Shown here: in pieces, positions 46,824 to 54,505 of the stretch
How positions within the stretch are numbered: the first letter of the stretch is position 1
How the letters are laid out: each line of letters opens with the position of its first letter
The notes under the pieces: model-generated
The model's input: the letters and a program-made list of their open reading frames with translations, nothing else
Database searches by the model: none
Told to the model about the DNA's origin: nothing
Assembly (NCBI RefSeq): GCF_900117315.1
Contig: NZ_LT630337.1
Coordinates: 2,613,601 to 2,677,600, forward strand
Direction: 5' to 3'
Source of the DNA: Bacillus massilinigeriensis
GTDB taxonomy: Bacteria; Bacillota; Bacilli; Bacillales; Cytobacillaceae
Length of the DNA: 64,000 nt
Program-made: the position numbers and the translations under genes

Positions 46824-47468
46824 TCAAGGGGAGTTGAAAAACGCCCGAAAATTTAACGGATACAATTGCACCCTACCAACAGAGAAAACATCTCGAAACC
46901 CTTTATTCTGCAGAAGCAAGCTATACAGTCTGGATGCATTCATGCCAACAATCCAATCTGCACAGGCTCTAGTATAAGCCTCATAAAATAAATTTCTCGT
47001 TTCTTCTTCCTGTAGTAATGATGAAAAACCTTCTCGTATGGACTTTGCTGTAAGTGAAGAAATCCATAATCTTTTCATAGGCTTTTTACATTTTGTCATG
47101 CGAATGATATTTCGTATGATGAGCTCTCCTTCACGCCCAGCATCTCCTGCATGAATGATTTCAGTGACATTTGGTGATTGTATAAGGTTTTTTATTATAC
47201 TAAATTGCTTGTATTTATCTTTGGTTACCTCGTATTGAAAGTGCGCTGGTAACACTGGGAGTGAGTTAAGATCCCACTTTTTCCATTCTTTATTATATTT
47301 ATCTGGACCAACTAATTGACAAAGATGACCCACGGCCCATGTAACATAAGCACCATTCTGAAAGATTTCATTGGGTAGAATTTCGATATATCCTTGATGC
47401 TTCTTCATTTTAAAAACGGAGGCAAGGGTTATTCCTTGATCAGGCTTTTCCGCAATTATCAGTTTCAT
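46824..47468 (-). pseudogene. topB: N-terminal half of interrupted topB-family gene
   Basis: This fragment carries the intact TOPRIM domain of a type IA topoisomerase (LIIAEKPDQG, GDAGREGELI, KRLWISSL, ADWIVGMNASR). It is natural up to FSVGRVQ, then continues for 14 unrelated codons of element sequence to a stop at 46824. The start at 47468 (MKLIIAEKP) has AAGGAG 7 bases upstream. It lacks the gate domains and the catalytic tyrosine, which lie in 26095-27639. The sequence most resembles the second TopB paralogue I recall from the B. cereus group, so the genome may hold another TopB elsewhere. Confidence 0.93.
46866..46871. repeat. Right 6-bp core (attachment site) of the element
   Basis: TTGCAC, identical to 27634-27639, preceded inward by ATACAA, the inverted counterpart of TTGTAT at the left end. 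Confidence 0.85.
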
Positions 47469-47484
47469 TTTCATACTCCTTACA

Positions 47485-47510
47485 TTAGTATGCAAAAAAT
47501 ATCATACTAA
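47485..47510. promoter_or_regulatory. Inverted repeat upstream of severed topB
   Basis: TTAGTATG-(10)-CATACTAA is a perfect 8-bp inverted repeat just upstream of the topB Shine-Dalgarno and could be an operator. The rest of 47511-47865 shows no gene I can support. Confidence 0.45.
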
Positions 47511-47865
47511 AATAGTATATAGGCATATATAAACTTATAACAAGGAAAATTCTTTTTGGGGGCATATTTCTAAAGCTATTAATCATCACATCGATTATTC
47601 CATTCAATCCTATTTAAGATTAATAGAAGCAAAATTGGTAAAATTGGATTTATTTTTGTTAAAATTCTGAAGTAATTCTAAATGGATATGGGGTTCTAAT
47701 TTTGGGGATGGGTAACACGAAGGTTCAACCAAGATATGTCATTCCTAAAATAGACAATCACCTCCAATTCTTTCATAGTATCCTCCTACCGATAAAAAAC
47801 AAAGTATGGATTGTTCCTTCTATTTTACGTAGGTATTCATCCTTTTTAGCGGTTTGATGAAAGGA

Positions 47866-48168
47866 TTATTGTTCAAGTCTATTTATTTTTAAGGGTACCA
47901 TATTTTCATTATTGAAGGTATACCAATTTTCCTTAGAAACAATGTTAGATACGGTTAAAATTAAAGATGGGATTTTCTCAATATTAAAGACAATTGCTCC
48001 AATCCATTCACCTATGACCATAAAGGATTCACCATGGGCAAATAACTGAAGCTGCTGTTCCATCTGGACGATTAGGTCAGCAATTACTTTTTTCAAATCC
48101 TCCTCCATTATCAAATGGGGTGAAAATCTTAATATCCATTCCTCACCAGCAATCAAAAATCGGTACAT
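47866..48168 (-). CDS. Hypothetical protein, 100 aa
   Basis: I do not recognise this protein. It has an aliphatic, mixed alpha/beta composition with no membrane span, cysteines or signal peptide; a conserved-looking EEDLKKVIADLIVQMEQQL helix and a GEWIGAIVFNIE strand are visible. It lies between the topB fragment and an HD-GYP gene, each with its own spacing. Confidence 0.55.
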   Translation of the reverse strand: MYRFLIAGEEWILRFSPHLIMEEDLKKVIADLIVQMEQQLQLFAHGESFMVIGEWIGAIVFNIEKIPSLILTVSNIVSKENWYTFNNENMVPLKINRLEQ

Positions 48169-48257
48169 ACTCTCATCCCTTTTCTATGTCATCAATGATA
48201 AAAAATATGAAGCCATATTCAAAAATATGATTGTATAGATTTCCTTCACAACAAATA

Positions 48258-49253
48258 CTAATCTTGATCATCCACTACTCTTTCAATCTGTAAATCATTG
48301 TTATAACGTAAATCGATTAACTCTTCCTCCACTTTAACAAGTGAACGAAGTGGATCAAACGGGTGAATCATCACAATTTTCCCTATGGATCCATTTGAAA
48401 GCTGTACATTTTTTCCAGCCAAATTATCCATCATTTTATAGAGAAAGATTAACATGATGTTTGGATCAAATTTCCCAAAAGCATGGTTTTGCATATCTTT
48501 AATTACTTCATATAATGGCTTCGCATGATGGTAAACACGTGAAGATGACATTGCATGAAATACATCAGCAATGGATACAATTTTTGAAAACCGATGAATT
48601 TGATCCCCTGATAGACCAAGTGGATATCCAGCTCCATCCTCTCTTTCATGATGCTGTAAAGCTACTAATGGAATGGTCATTGGTAATTCCGGAATATCTC
48701 TTAATAGCTCATAGCCAATAATTGTATGGTTCTTCATTTCATTATATTCTTCTTTAGACAGCTTCCCGGGTTTATTTAATATCTCTTTTGGGATTCTCGA
48801 TTTCCCAATATCGTGTAAAGTAGCTGCAATCGTTAGTTCATTGATTGAATCCTTAGGCATCCCCATCCATTTACCGATAATGGTTGCAATAATTCCAACA
48901 CTGATGGTATGTCTATAGGTATATTCATCCTTTGATTGTAATTCATAAAACAGATGATATATATGTGGAATCTCAGCTGCTTGTTTAATTGAAGGAATAA
49001 TATCTTCCATTATTTCAGATATTGGTAGATTTCCTCCATCACCTACAAAATTAAATATTTGTTTTACCGTTTTTGTTGCTTGATTGATTTTTTCCCTAAC
49101 TTCTTTCAAATTAATTTGGTGGTGTACAATCTGGGTTTGGTCTAAAAACCTATTTCTTTCTGTCTTCCTAAATGAATCAAGTAATTTATCAATCTCCTGG
49201 ATGCTAAGAAAGGATGGCTCATTGTTATGATTATTTACTTTTTTCGTTTTCAT
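48258..49253 (-). CDS. HD-GYP domain phosphodiesterase
   Basis: HD-GYP enzymes degrade cyclic di-GMP. The 331-residue protein has HTISVGIIA, the HD pair in TLHDIGKSRIP, the KPGKLS loop, NHTIIGYELL, and the terminal HHEREDGAGYP variant (GxGYP with DGAGYP). The N-terminal 100 residues are unclassified and soluble. No membrane span. The start at 49253 has GGTGATATTT upstream. Bacillus uses c-di-GMP for motility versus surface growth, but the specific input is not evident. Confidence 0.9.
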   Translation of the reverse strand: MKTKKVNNHNNEPSFLSIQEIDKLLDSFRKTERNRFLDQTQIVHHQINLKEVREKINQATKTVKQIFNFVGDGGNLPISEIMEDIIPSIKQAAEIPHIYHLFYELQSKDEYTYRHTISVGIIATIIGKWMGMPKDSINELTIAATLHDIGKSRIPKEILNKPGKLSKEEYNEMKNHTIIGYELLRDIPELPMTIPLVALQHHEREDGAGYPLGLSGDQIHRFSKIVSIADVFHAMSSSRVYHHAKPLYEVIKDMQNHAFGKFDPNIMLIFLYKMMDNLAGKNVQLSNGSIGKIVMIHPFDPLRSLVKVEEELIDLRYNNDLQIERVVDDQD

Positions 49254-49415
49254 AAATATCACCTAGTATGTCAATAATTGTATACTAATAAAATAATATC
49301 AAAATTTAATTAAAATATAAAGAAATTTCTGAAATTTTATTGATAAAATTATTTAAGGAAAATTTTTAATCATGTAATTATTAGGGAACATTTATGGAAA
49401 AATATACTTATTTCC

Positions 49416-49445
49416 TTGACTGAAGGCCTATTTTCATTGTATATT
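49416..49445 (+). promoter_or_regulatory. Promoter of cspD
   Basis: TTGACT and TATATT with 18 bases between them, about 130 bases before the ATG, giving a long 5' untranslated leader usual for cold-shock genes. The part of the gap upstream (49263-49415) shows no gene. Confidence 0.65.
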
Positions 49446-49571
49446 TATATCATCATTTATTAATATATTCCGCTATTTCAAAAATATGGCTTATATATAT
49501 TTAATTAAATGATAATATACTTACTTAGACACATAAGAGGTGTCTTGATAGGCTTAGGAGGAAATGTTATT

Positions 49572-49772
49572 ATGCAAAACGGTAAAGTAAAATGGTTCAA
49601 CAACGAAAAAGGTTTCGGTTTTATCGAAGTTGAAGGTGGCGATGATGTATTTGTACACTTCACTGCTATTCAAGGTGACGGATTCAAATCTCTAGAAGAA
49701 GGTCAAGAAGTTTCTTTTGAAATCGTTGAAGGAAATCGCGGACCTCAAGCTGCTAATGTGGTAAAACTGTAA
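49572..49772 (+). CDS. cspD: Cold-shock protein, CspD type
   Basis: The 66-residue OB-fold protein has RNP1 KGFGFIEV and RNP2 VFVHFTAI and a typical [12 protein letters not shown] start. It binds single-stranded RNA and DNA and acts as an RNA chaperone. The ATG at 49572 has AGGAGG 5-8 bases upstream; longer in-frame extension is not credible. The neighbourhood (next to ypeQ-ypeP) matches cspD of B. subtilis, and not cspB or cspC. Confidence 0.95.
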   Translation: MQNGKVKWFNNEKGFGFIEVEGGDDVFVHFTAIQGDGFKSLEEGQEVSFEIVEGNRGPQAANVVKL

Positions 49773-49792
49773 TTATTATAATAAATAACTCG

Positions 49793-49820
49793 GCTGGCAA
49801 AATTTTTTGCCAGCTTTTTT
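49793..49820 (+). terminator. Terminator after cspD
   Basis: GCTGGCAAAA/TTTTGCCAGC stem then TTTTTT, 20 bp after the stop. Confidence 0.9.
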
Positions 49821-49872
49821 ATTTTTGAAAGCGATATCATATATAAATTTCTTTTACCCCGCAAAATTTCTT

Positions 49873-50049
49873 TTAAGACAGTCTCTGTCCATAGCACTTT
49901 AATTTTTCACCTATGGTACATTGTGTTATACAAAACCGATGAGCATACCTTCTCCCATTTTCAACTCGATGGTATTTATGTATAAAACAGCTCTCGCAAA
50001 AATAAGTCATGATGTGGTCCATTTCTTCCAGTAGCTTCTTTCTATCCAA
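49873..50049 (-). CDS. ypeQ: Small zinc-finger-like protein YpeQ
   Basis: This 58-residue frame starts with TTG (50049), with GGGAGAG upstream, and reads with four cysteines: YFCESC, RFCITQC and a later C. The motif GRRYAHRFC and position next to ypeP identify it as YpeQ of B. subtilis. The cysteines suggest metal binding. It is 15 bp downstream of the RNase H gene, probably co-transcribed. It is too short and has a TTG start, so it is easily missed. Confidence 0.82.
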   Translation of the reverse strand: MDRKKLLEEMDHIMTYFCESCFIHKYHRVENGRRYAHRFCITQCTIGEKLKCYGQRLS

Positions 50050-50064
50050 GATCGTCTCTCCCTT

Positions 50065-50721
50065 TTAGATGATCAACATTTTGCTGTTCACATTTTTCCC
50101 TTCGAGAGCCTGGGTAGCTAGTTTGTCAGCCTCTTTATTGTCTTGACGTGGAATTGGAGTATATTTTGCATGAATCCCCATTTCCTTCATTTTTGCTTCA
50201 ATTCTGTCAAGCCATCGATTCAAGTTATCTTCATAGCATGGCCATTCACCTTCTAATTGCTTTAATACAACCTGAGAATCGCCCTTAAAGTCACAGGACA
50301 TATGGTGGACCCCAAGCTCTTCCAACAAATTCATTGCAAAATAGAAGGCAGCATATTCAGCTTCATTGTTGGTATCCATTTCATGTATAAGCTGATTGGC
50401 TCTAATTCTGTATTTTTTTCTCCCTTGCTTATAGTAAATAACAACGCCTAATCCTGCTTCAAATCTTGACTTATCAAAACCTCCATCAAAATAAATCGTG
50501 ACATCATGAGGCTCCTCTTCCACTTCAGCTAAAAGCTGCTTTAATTCCTTTGTAGTCCAAGAAACTCCTTTCTCGTCGTAATAATTCAAATCGATGGCCT
50601 TACCCGATTTTTCAATTTCTAATCCTGTCTCCAAGGCTAATTCAGAATCTAGCCAATCAGATGTGAACCATACATTTTGATTCCTATTTAATTTATAATT
50701 CCATTCAATTTTATATTTCAT
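50065..50721 (-). CDS. ypeP: RNase H-like protein YpeP
   Basis: The 218-residue protein has a C-terminal RNase H fold with acidic residues in IYFDGGFDKS, NNEAEYAAF, CDFKGDSQVV and NKEADKLA. The N-terminal ~75 residues are a separate small domain. It resembles the reverse-transcriptase-like proteins YpeP. In B. subtilis the related proteins YpeP and YpdQ are RNase H-like but weak, so ribonuclease activity is not certain. Confidence 0.88.
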   Translation of the reverse strand: MKYKIEWNYKLNRNQNVWFTSDWLDSELALETGLEIEKSGKAIDLNYYDEKGVSWTTKELKQLLAEVEEEPHDVTIYFDGGFDKSRFEAGLGVVIYYKQGRKKYRIRANQLIHEMDTNNEAEYAAFYFAMNLLEELGVHHMSCDFKGDSQVVLKQLEGEWPCYEDNLNRWLDRIEAKMKEMGIHAKYTPIPRQDNKEADKLATQALEGKNVNSKMLII

Positions 50722-50914
50722 GTGTACAACACCTCTTTCGCTCGGGTAGCTTTTTTGGTTTCTTCTTTTCCTTTTAAATTATCTGTTTAATCTTCCATTT
50801 TATGATACACTTACAATCATAGCATTTTGGCACATCCACAATACCTATGTATTTAATTATTTTTAAAAAAGAATACCAAAAACATATAATGAATAATCAC
50901 AGGAGGCTTGCCGC

Positions 50915-51313
50915 TTGATTGAAGTATACATTGATGGAGCGAGTGCAGGAAATCCAGGTCCAAGTGGTGCAGGGATTTTTATCAAAAAAGATGGGAAAGT
51001 AGAAAGATATTCAATTCCCCTTGGTATTATGAGTAACCATGAGGCTGAATTTCATTCACTTATTCATGCATTAAAAATTTGTTTAATAAATGGATATCGA
51101 GTAGTATCCTTTCGAACAGATTCAGAGCTTGTTAATAGGAGTATGGAAAAGGGATTTGTAAAAAACAAAAAATATTTTGCCCTGCTAGACAAAGCAATGC
51201 AATTATCAAAACAATTCGATCTCTTTTTTATTAAATGGATTCCTAGTATAGAAAATAAATCAGCAGACGAACTTGCACGGGCTGCGATAAGAAAAAATGA
51301 AGAGGGGAAATGA
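50915..51313 (+). CDS. ypdQ: RNase H-like protein YpdQ
   Basis: The 132-residue RNase H-fold protein has VYIDGASAGNPGPSGAG (first Asp), NHEAEFHSL (Glu), FRTDSELV (Asp) and NKSADELAR (Asp), all four carboxylates retained. The TTG start at 50915 has AGGAGG ten bases upstream. It overlaps the downstream EamA transporter gene by 4 bp (ATGA) and lies divergently from ypeP, so two RNase H-like genes lie within 1.3 kb. Confidence 0.9.
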   Translation: MIEVYIDGASAGNPGPSGAGIFIKKDGKVERYSIPLGIMSNHEAEFHSLIHALKICLINGYRVVSFRTDSELVNRSMEKGFVKNKKYFALLDKAMQLSKQFDLFFIKWIPSIENKSADELARAAIRKNEEGK

Positions 51314-52254
51314 AAATAGTGAATAAATCAATAATTGCCGATATTAGCTTATTATTAGTTGCTCTTGTTTGGGGAGCGACTTTTGTTCTCGTTCAAAATG
51401 CAATCTCTTTTTTGGAGCCATTTTCTTTTAATGGAGTTCGTTTTTTTATTGCAACCTTATTACTTGGGGGTTGGCTTCTAGTTTTTGAAAGGAAACAGCT
51501 AAAACTAGTCAATAAAAAATTGATTATTTCTGGGGTTATTATTGGTTTTTGGCTATTTGTTGGATATGCTACCCAAACTTTGGGTCTCCTTTACACCACA
51601 TCTTCTAAAGCTGGTTTTATTACAGGATTAAGTGTTATATTAGTACCATTATTTTCATTCCTGTTATTAAAGGTTCGACCGGGAAGGAATGCAGTAATCG
51701 GCGTACTCATTGCAACTTGTGGATTATATTTTTTAACCATGACAGGTGCTGCTTCATTAAATATTGGAGATGCCTTTGTCCTTATATGTGCCATCGGCTT
51801 TGCACTTCAAATTATTTTCACAGGAAAATATAGTGCCAATTATCCGTCATTGCTTTTGACTGTTGTACAAATTGCTACAGTTGCTATCTTTTCTTCTCTT
51901 TTTGCCTTCATCTTTGAAGATTGGAGGCTAGCATTAGAGCCAACGATCTTATTTAAGTCAGATGTGTTTTTGGCATTATTTGTTACAGCCTTTTTTGCCA
52001 CTGCCCTTGCCTTTTTTGCACAAACAAAGTTTCAACAGTTTACTACTCCAACAAGGGTTGCATTGATTTTTGCCATGGAGCCAGTTTTTGCTGCAGCGAC
52101 TGCCTTTATTTGGGCTGGGGAACGCCTGTCTATTAGTGCTTTATTTGGATGTCTATTTATATTAGCCGGGATGGTTATTTCTGAGCTTCCTCCAACAAAA
52201 ATACCTATGTATAGAAAAGAAAGAAAGAAAAATACAATTGGCTCTAATCATTAA
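51310..52254 (+). CDS. DMT-superfamily (EamA) transporter
   Basis: The 314-residue protein has ten predicted membrane helices in two EamA repeats; LLLVALVWGATFVLVQ starts the first and the second begins about residue 150. The EamA hallmark ALIFAMEPVFAAATAFIWAGERLS lies in the C-terminal repeat. It exports metabolites such as amino acids or nucleobases, but substrate is not determinable. Translation is coupled to ypdQ by a 4-bp overlap. Confidence 0.9.
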   Translation: MKIVNKSIIADISLLLVALVWGATFVLVQNAISFLEPFSFNGVRFFIATLLLGGWLLVFERKQLKLVNKKLIISGVIIGFWLFVGYATQTLGLLYTTSSKAGFITGLSVILVPLFSFLLLKVRPGRNAVIGVLIATCGLYFLTMTGAASLNIGDAFVLICAIGFALQIIFTGKYSANYPSLLLTVVQIATVAIFSSLFAFIFEDWRLALEPTILFKSDVFLALFVTAFFATALAFFAQTKFQQFTTPTRVALIFAMEPVFAAATAFIWAGERLSISALFGCLFILAGMVISELPPTKIPMYRKERKKNTIGSNH

Positions 52255-52294
52255 TAAATATTCTTGATGACAAGAAAGAGCTGTCCCAAAGGCG

Positions 52295-52320
52295 AAGGTG
52301 CCAGGTACCATGGCACCTTA
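52295..52320. terminator. Palindromic GGTGCCA hairpin
   Basis: AAGGTGCC...GGCACCTT, 8-bp stem around AGGTACCAT, between two convergent genes. T-run is not clear, so it may be a repeat rather than a terminator. Confidence 0.5.
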
Positions 52321-52331
52321 GGTGTCAGCTC

Positions 52332-52601
52332 CTATATTGCAAGCAGTTGTGTTTCTTTAACAAACTGAATGGCTTGTCTGCGATTTTCTATTTGATTAGA
52401 AATTAACATTTCAAGTAAGGAGATATAAAAGCTCCCATCAAACTTTCTCTGGGCTTTTAGTGTTAATTCAATGGCTGTGTTTGTCAGTTCGTCCGAAGCA
52501 TTTGTATAACGCTGCCCAAAATAAATAAACCCAACCGAATCCTCACCAAATATAAAGCCTTTACTTTCTAAATGGAGTAAATATTCTTCTACTGTCTTCA
52601 A
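52332..52601 (-). CDS. Conserved small Bacillus protein (DUF6123-like)
   Basis: The 89-residue soluble protein begins MKTVEEYLLHLESKGFIF and contains a GFIYFGQRYTNASDEL stretch. It resembles, from memory, a family of unknown function conserved in Bacillus near ypcP/ypdP. No motif suggests a catalytic role. Near the PAP2-like gene, so perhaps co-expressed. Confidence 0.6.
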   Translation of the reverse strand: MKTVEEYLLHLESKGFIFGEDSVGFIYFGQRYTNASDELTNTAIELTLKAQRKFDGSFYISLLEMLISNQIENRRQAIQFVKETQLLAI

Positions 52602-52629
52602 AGCTTCCCCTTCCTCTCAATTTGCCGAT

Positions 52630-53130
52630 TCATTTCCTATTAAATCTTACTTTAAAAAGGCTTGATTTTCTATCTTTTTTTGTCAAAAGGTGTCCTAGTG
52701 TACCCGTTATTATTCCAAGTATAGCTCCTCCAACTACTTCTTCTGGCTCATGTCCAAGCATTTCCTTCAGCCTTTTTGGGGACTTTTCCTTAAATTTTAT
52801 GCTTTCCTCTTTATGAACCTTTTCCATAAGCTCATCTAAATCATTGACCTTTAAGGTTAATTCACCAGTCTGTCTCCTGATACCTTGTGCATCATACATT
52901 ACAATTAACCCATAGATTAATGAGAGGGCAAAATCGATTGTTGGAATCCCCCTCTTTAAGGCAATAAATGTTGTTAATGAGGATACTCCTGCAGAATGTG
53001 AGCTCGGCATTCCACCTGTTTGGAAAAAGAGACTAGGCTTCCACTTACGTTCCTTCATAAAATGAATGGGAATCTTTAATGCCTGTGCAAGACCAATACT
53101 AATTAACGCTATATATACACCCTTGTTCAT
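52630..53130 (-). CDS. Divergent PAP2-like membrane protein (DUF212 / YuiD family)
   Basis: The 166-residue protein has about four hydrophobic segments and a GGMPSSHSAGVSSL motif resembling the PSxxSxH-type phosphatase motif of PAP2 acid phosphatases. DUF212 proteins such as YuiD share this. An acidic region (LDELMEKVHKEES) and a HEPEEVVGGAILGI segment follow. Likely a membrane phosphatase-like protein; activity unproven. Confidence 0.82.
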   Translation of the reverse strand: MNKGVYIALISIGLAQALKIPIHFMKERKWKPSLFFQTGGMPSSHSAGVSSLTTFIALKRGIPTIDFALSLIYGLIVMYDAQGIRRQTGELTLKVNDLDELMEKVHKEESIKFKEKSPKRLKEMLGHEPEEVVGGAILGIITGTLGHLLTKKDRKSSLFKVRFNRK

Positions 53131-53267
53131 TCCCTCACCTCTACCTTAGTTTAGGAAAGATTAATTGGATTATACTCATATGTTGAAAGGGATTTTTTTG
53201 TATGATTCGAGTATTTCAGGTAAAACTTTAATCATATGGTGACATGTTTATTGGAGGAGGTGGAGGC

Positions 53268-53405
53268 ATGGGCCAAAAGAAAAGATCCAACAGGGGGACA
53301 AAGGCAGGTGGAGTCAATCCCCAAGGATATGGTCAGGATGCTGAATTTTCTGAAGAACCAAAGAGCAAGCTTGAAAATGCAGCTAAAAAGAAAAACACTA
53401 AATAA
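53268..53405 (+). CDS. sspL: Small acid-soluble spore protein SspL family
   Basis: This 45-residue frame begins MGQKKRSNRGTKAGGVNPQG and ends PKSKLENAAKKKNTK, matching the layout of B. subtilis SspL (basic start, TGGVxPQG, KxxLExxAKKxNTK end). A strong GGAGGAGGTGGAGG ribosome site lies directly upstream. Another frame on the same strand is longer but has no family resemblance. SspL is a minor spore protein made in the forespore under sigma-G; its location near ypcP agrees with B. subtilis. It indicates the host sporulates. Confidence 0.85.
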   Translation: MGQKKRSNRGTKAGGVNPQGYGQDAEFSEEPKSKLENAAKKKNTK

Positions 53406-53446
53406 TCGACGGGGATAGGCACCCCTTGAGCGGCCTTCCAAAAGCA

Positions 53447-53489
53447 AAGGAGTCAGGCACCGATTTACTCTAAAGGCCTGGCTCCTCAA
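53447..53489 (-). terminator. Terminator after ypcP
   Basis: GGAGTCAGGC...GCCTGGCTCC stem with one wobble; on the minus strand followed by a T-rich run, downstream of the exonuclease gene. Confidence 0.65.
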
Positions 53490-53501
53490 CTTGATAATGA
53501 T

Positions 53502-54395
53502 TTACACAATTGACTGATGGGTTTCTAATAGTCGATGAAGTCCGCGAAACTCCACCTCATTAAATTTATTTGTTACCTTTTCATAATTATACTTATAGGT
53601 AGCTTCTTCTAAGGAGCATTCAATTGGGACATCACATTTGATTTCCGCTAATTTTCTACTTAGATATAACATATTTAAATCCTGTTCAATTTTTGCCTTT
53701 TGTGCCTTGGTTAACTGATCGAGATTTTCAACAATTCCATCTACATGCTTGAACTGCTGTAACAGCTTTAATGCCGTCTTTTCTCCAATACCTCTAACTC
53801 CAGGATAGTTGTCACTTGTATCACCCATTAAGGCCTTTAAATCAATCATTTGAGCAGGATGAATCCCCTTTTCTTCTAAGAAGCTTTCAGTTGTATGAAC
53901 TAAATAATTCCCAAACCCTTTTTGTAAAAGGGCCACAGATATATCTTCATCTAAAAGCTGTAAAATATCTCGATCCCCTGTTAAGATCTTAATATTTGCT
54001 TTTCCTCGATATTTTTTGGCAAGAGTACCGATACAATCATCAGCCTCATAACCTTTCAAACCTATGTTAGGAACATCAAATGCTTCTACTACTTCCTTTA
54101 CTAAATCAAATTGCGGAACAAGTTCAATTGGAGGCTCAGATCGATTCGCTTTATAATCTGAAAAAAGCTCCGTTCTAAAGGTTTTACTTCCCATATCCCA
54201 GCAAACGACTACATGGGAAGGACCGAATGATGAAACAGCTGTTAAAAAATGCTTGACGAATCCATAAACACCATTGGTAGGAACTCCTTTTGAATTGAAC
54301 ATGAATTGGCCAGAAACAGAAGTAGCAAAAAAGGCTCTAAATAATAATGCCATCCCGTCAACTAACATCAATGATGGTTTTTGAACATTTTCCAA
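53502..54395 (-). CDS. ypcP: 5'-3' exonuclease YpcP
   Basis: The 297-residue protein is the stand-alone 5' nuclease domain similar to that of DNA polymerase I. Acidic residues are in LMLVDGMALLFRAF, CWDMGSKTFR, YEADDCIGTLA and LTGDRDILQLL; the helix-hairpin-helix is GVRGIGEKTALKLL. It removes RNA primers or flaps. Start is TTG at 54395 with GGGGG upstream, which gives the length seen in B. subtilis; the frame to 54431 has no ribosome site. Confidence 0.93.
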   Translation of the reverse strand: MENVQKPSLMLVDGMALLFRAFFATSVSGQFMFNSKGVPTNGVYGFVKHFLTAVSSFGPSHVVVCWDMGSKTFRTELFSDYKANRSEPPIELVPQFDLVKEVVEAFDVPNIGLKGYEADDCIGTLAKKYRGKANIKILTGDRDILQLLDEDISVALLQKGFGNYLVHTTESFLEEKGIHPAQMIDLKALMGDTSDNYPGVRGIGEKTALKLLQQFKHVDGIVENLDQLTKAQKAKIEQDLNMLYLSRKLAEIKCDVPIECSLEEATYKYNYEKVTNKFNEVEFRGLHRLLETHQSIV

Positions 54396-54505
54396 AGCTA
54401 TTCCCCCTACTATTTTGCAACATAAGTTCAATTATAACATGTAGGTCCCACTTATGTGGTTGGTAATATACACTATGGAAATATTCTTCTATATTTAATC
54501 ATACA

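Larger units (their letters stand above)
27640..46871. mobile_element. 19.2-kb three-tyrosine-recombinase transposon inserted in a topB gene
   Basis: The boundaries are fixed by the severed gene: the N-terminal fragment reads topB up to Gly-Arg-Val-Gln and the C-terminal fragment resumes at Thr-Pro-Thr-Leu. Both junctions contain GTGCAA (minus strand). There is no longer target duplication. The inner ends share TTGTAT in inverted orientation. The left end carries an overlapping set of three tyrosine recombinase genes and a small accessory gene reading inward, as in Tn554, whose insertion also uses a 6-bp core without duplication. Cargo: sigma/anti-sigma, two-component system, ABC transporter, lipoprotein, small membrane proteins, remnants, and a second topB at the right end. 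I place it in the Tn554-like/recombinase-trio class by architecture only. Confidence 0.9.

Noticed and set aside
27640-46871. Integrative conjugative element or prophage
   Set aside because: No relaxase, coupling ATPase, type IV secretion, capsid or portal genes were found; only recombinases and cargo.
53236-53418. 60-codon plus-strand frame over the SspL gene
   Set aside because: The shifted frame beginning at 53268 has the better ribosome site and clear SspL-like sequence.
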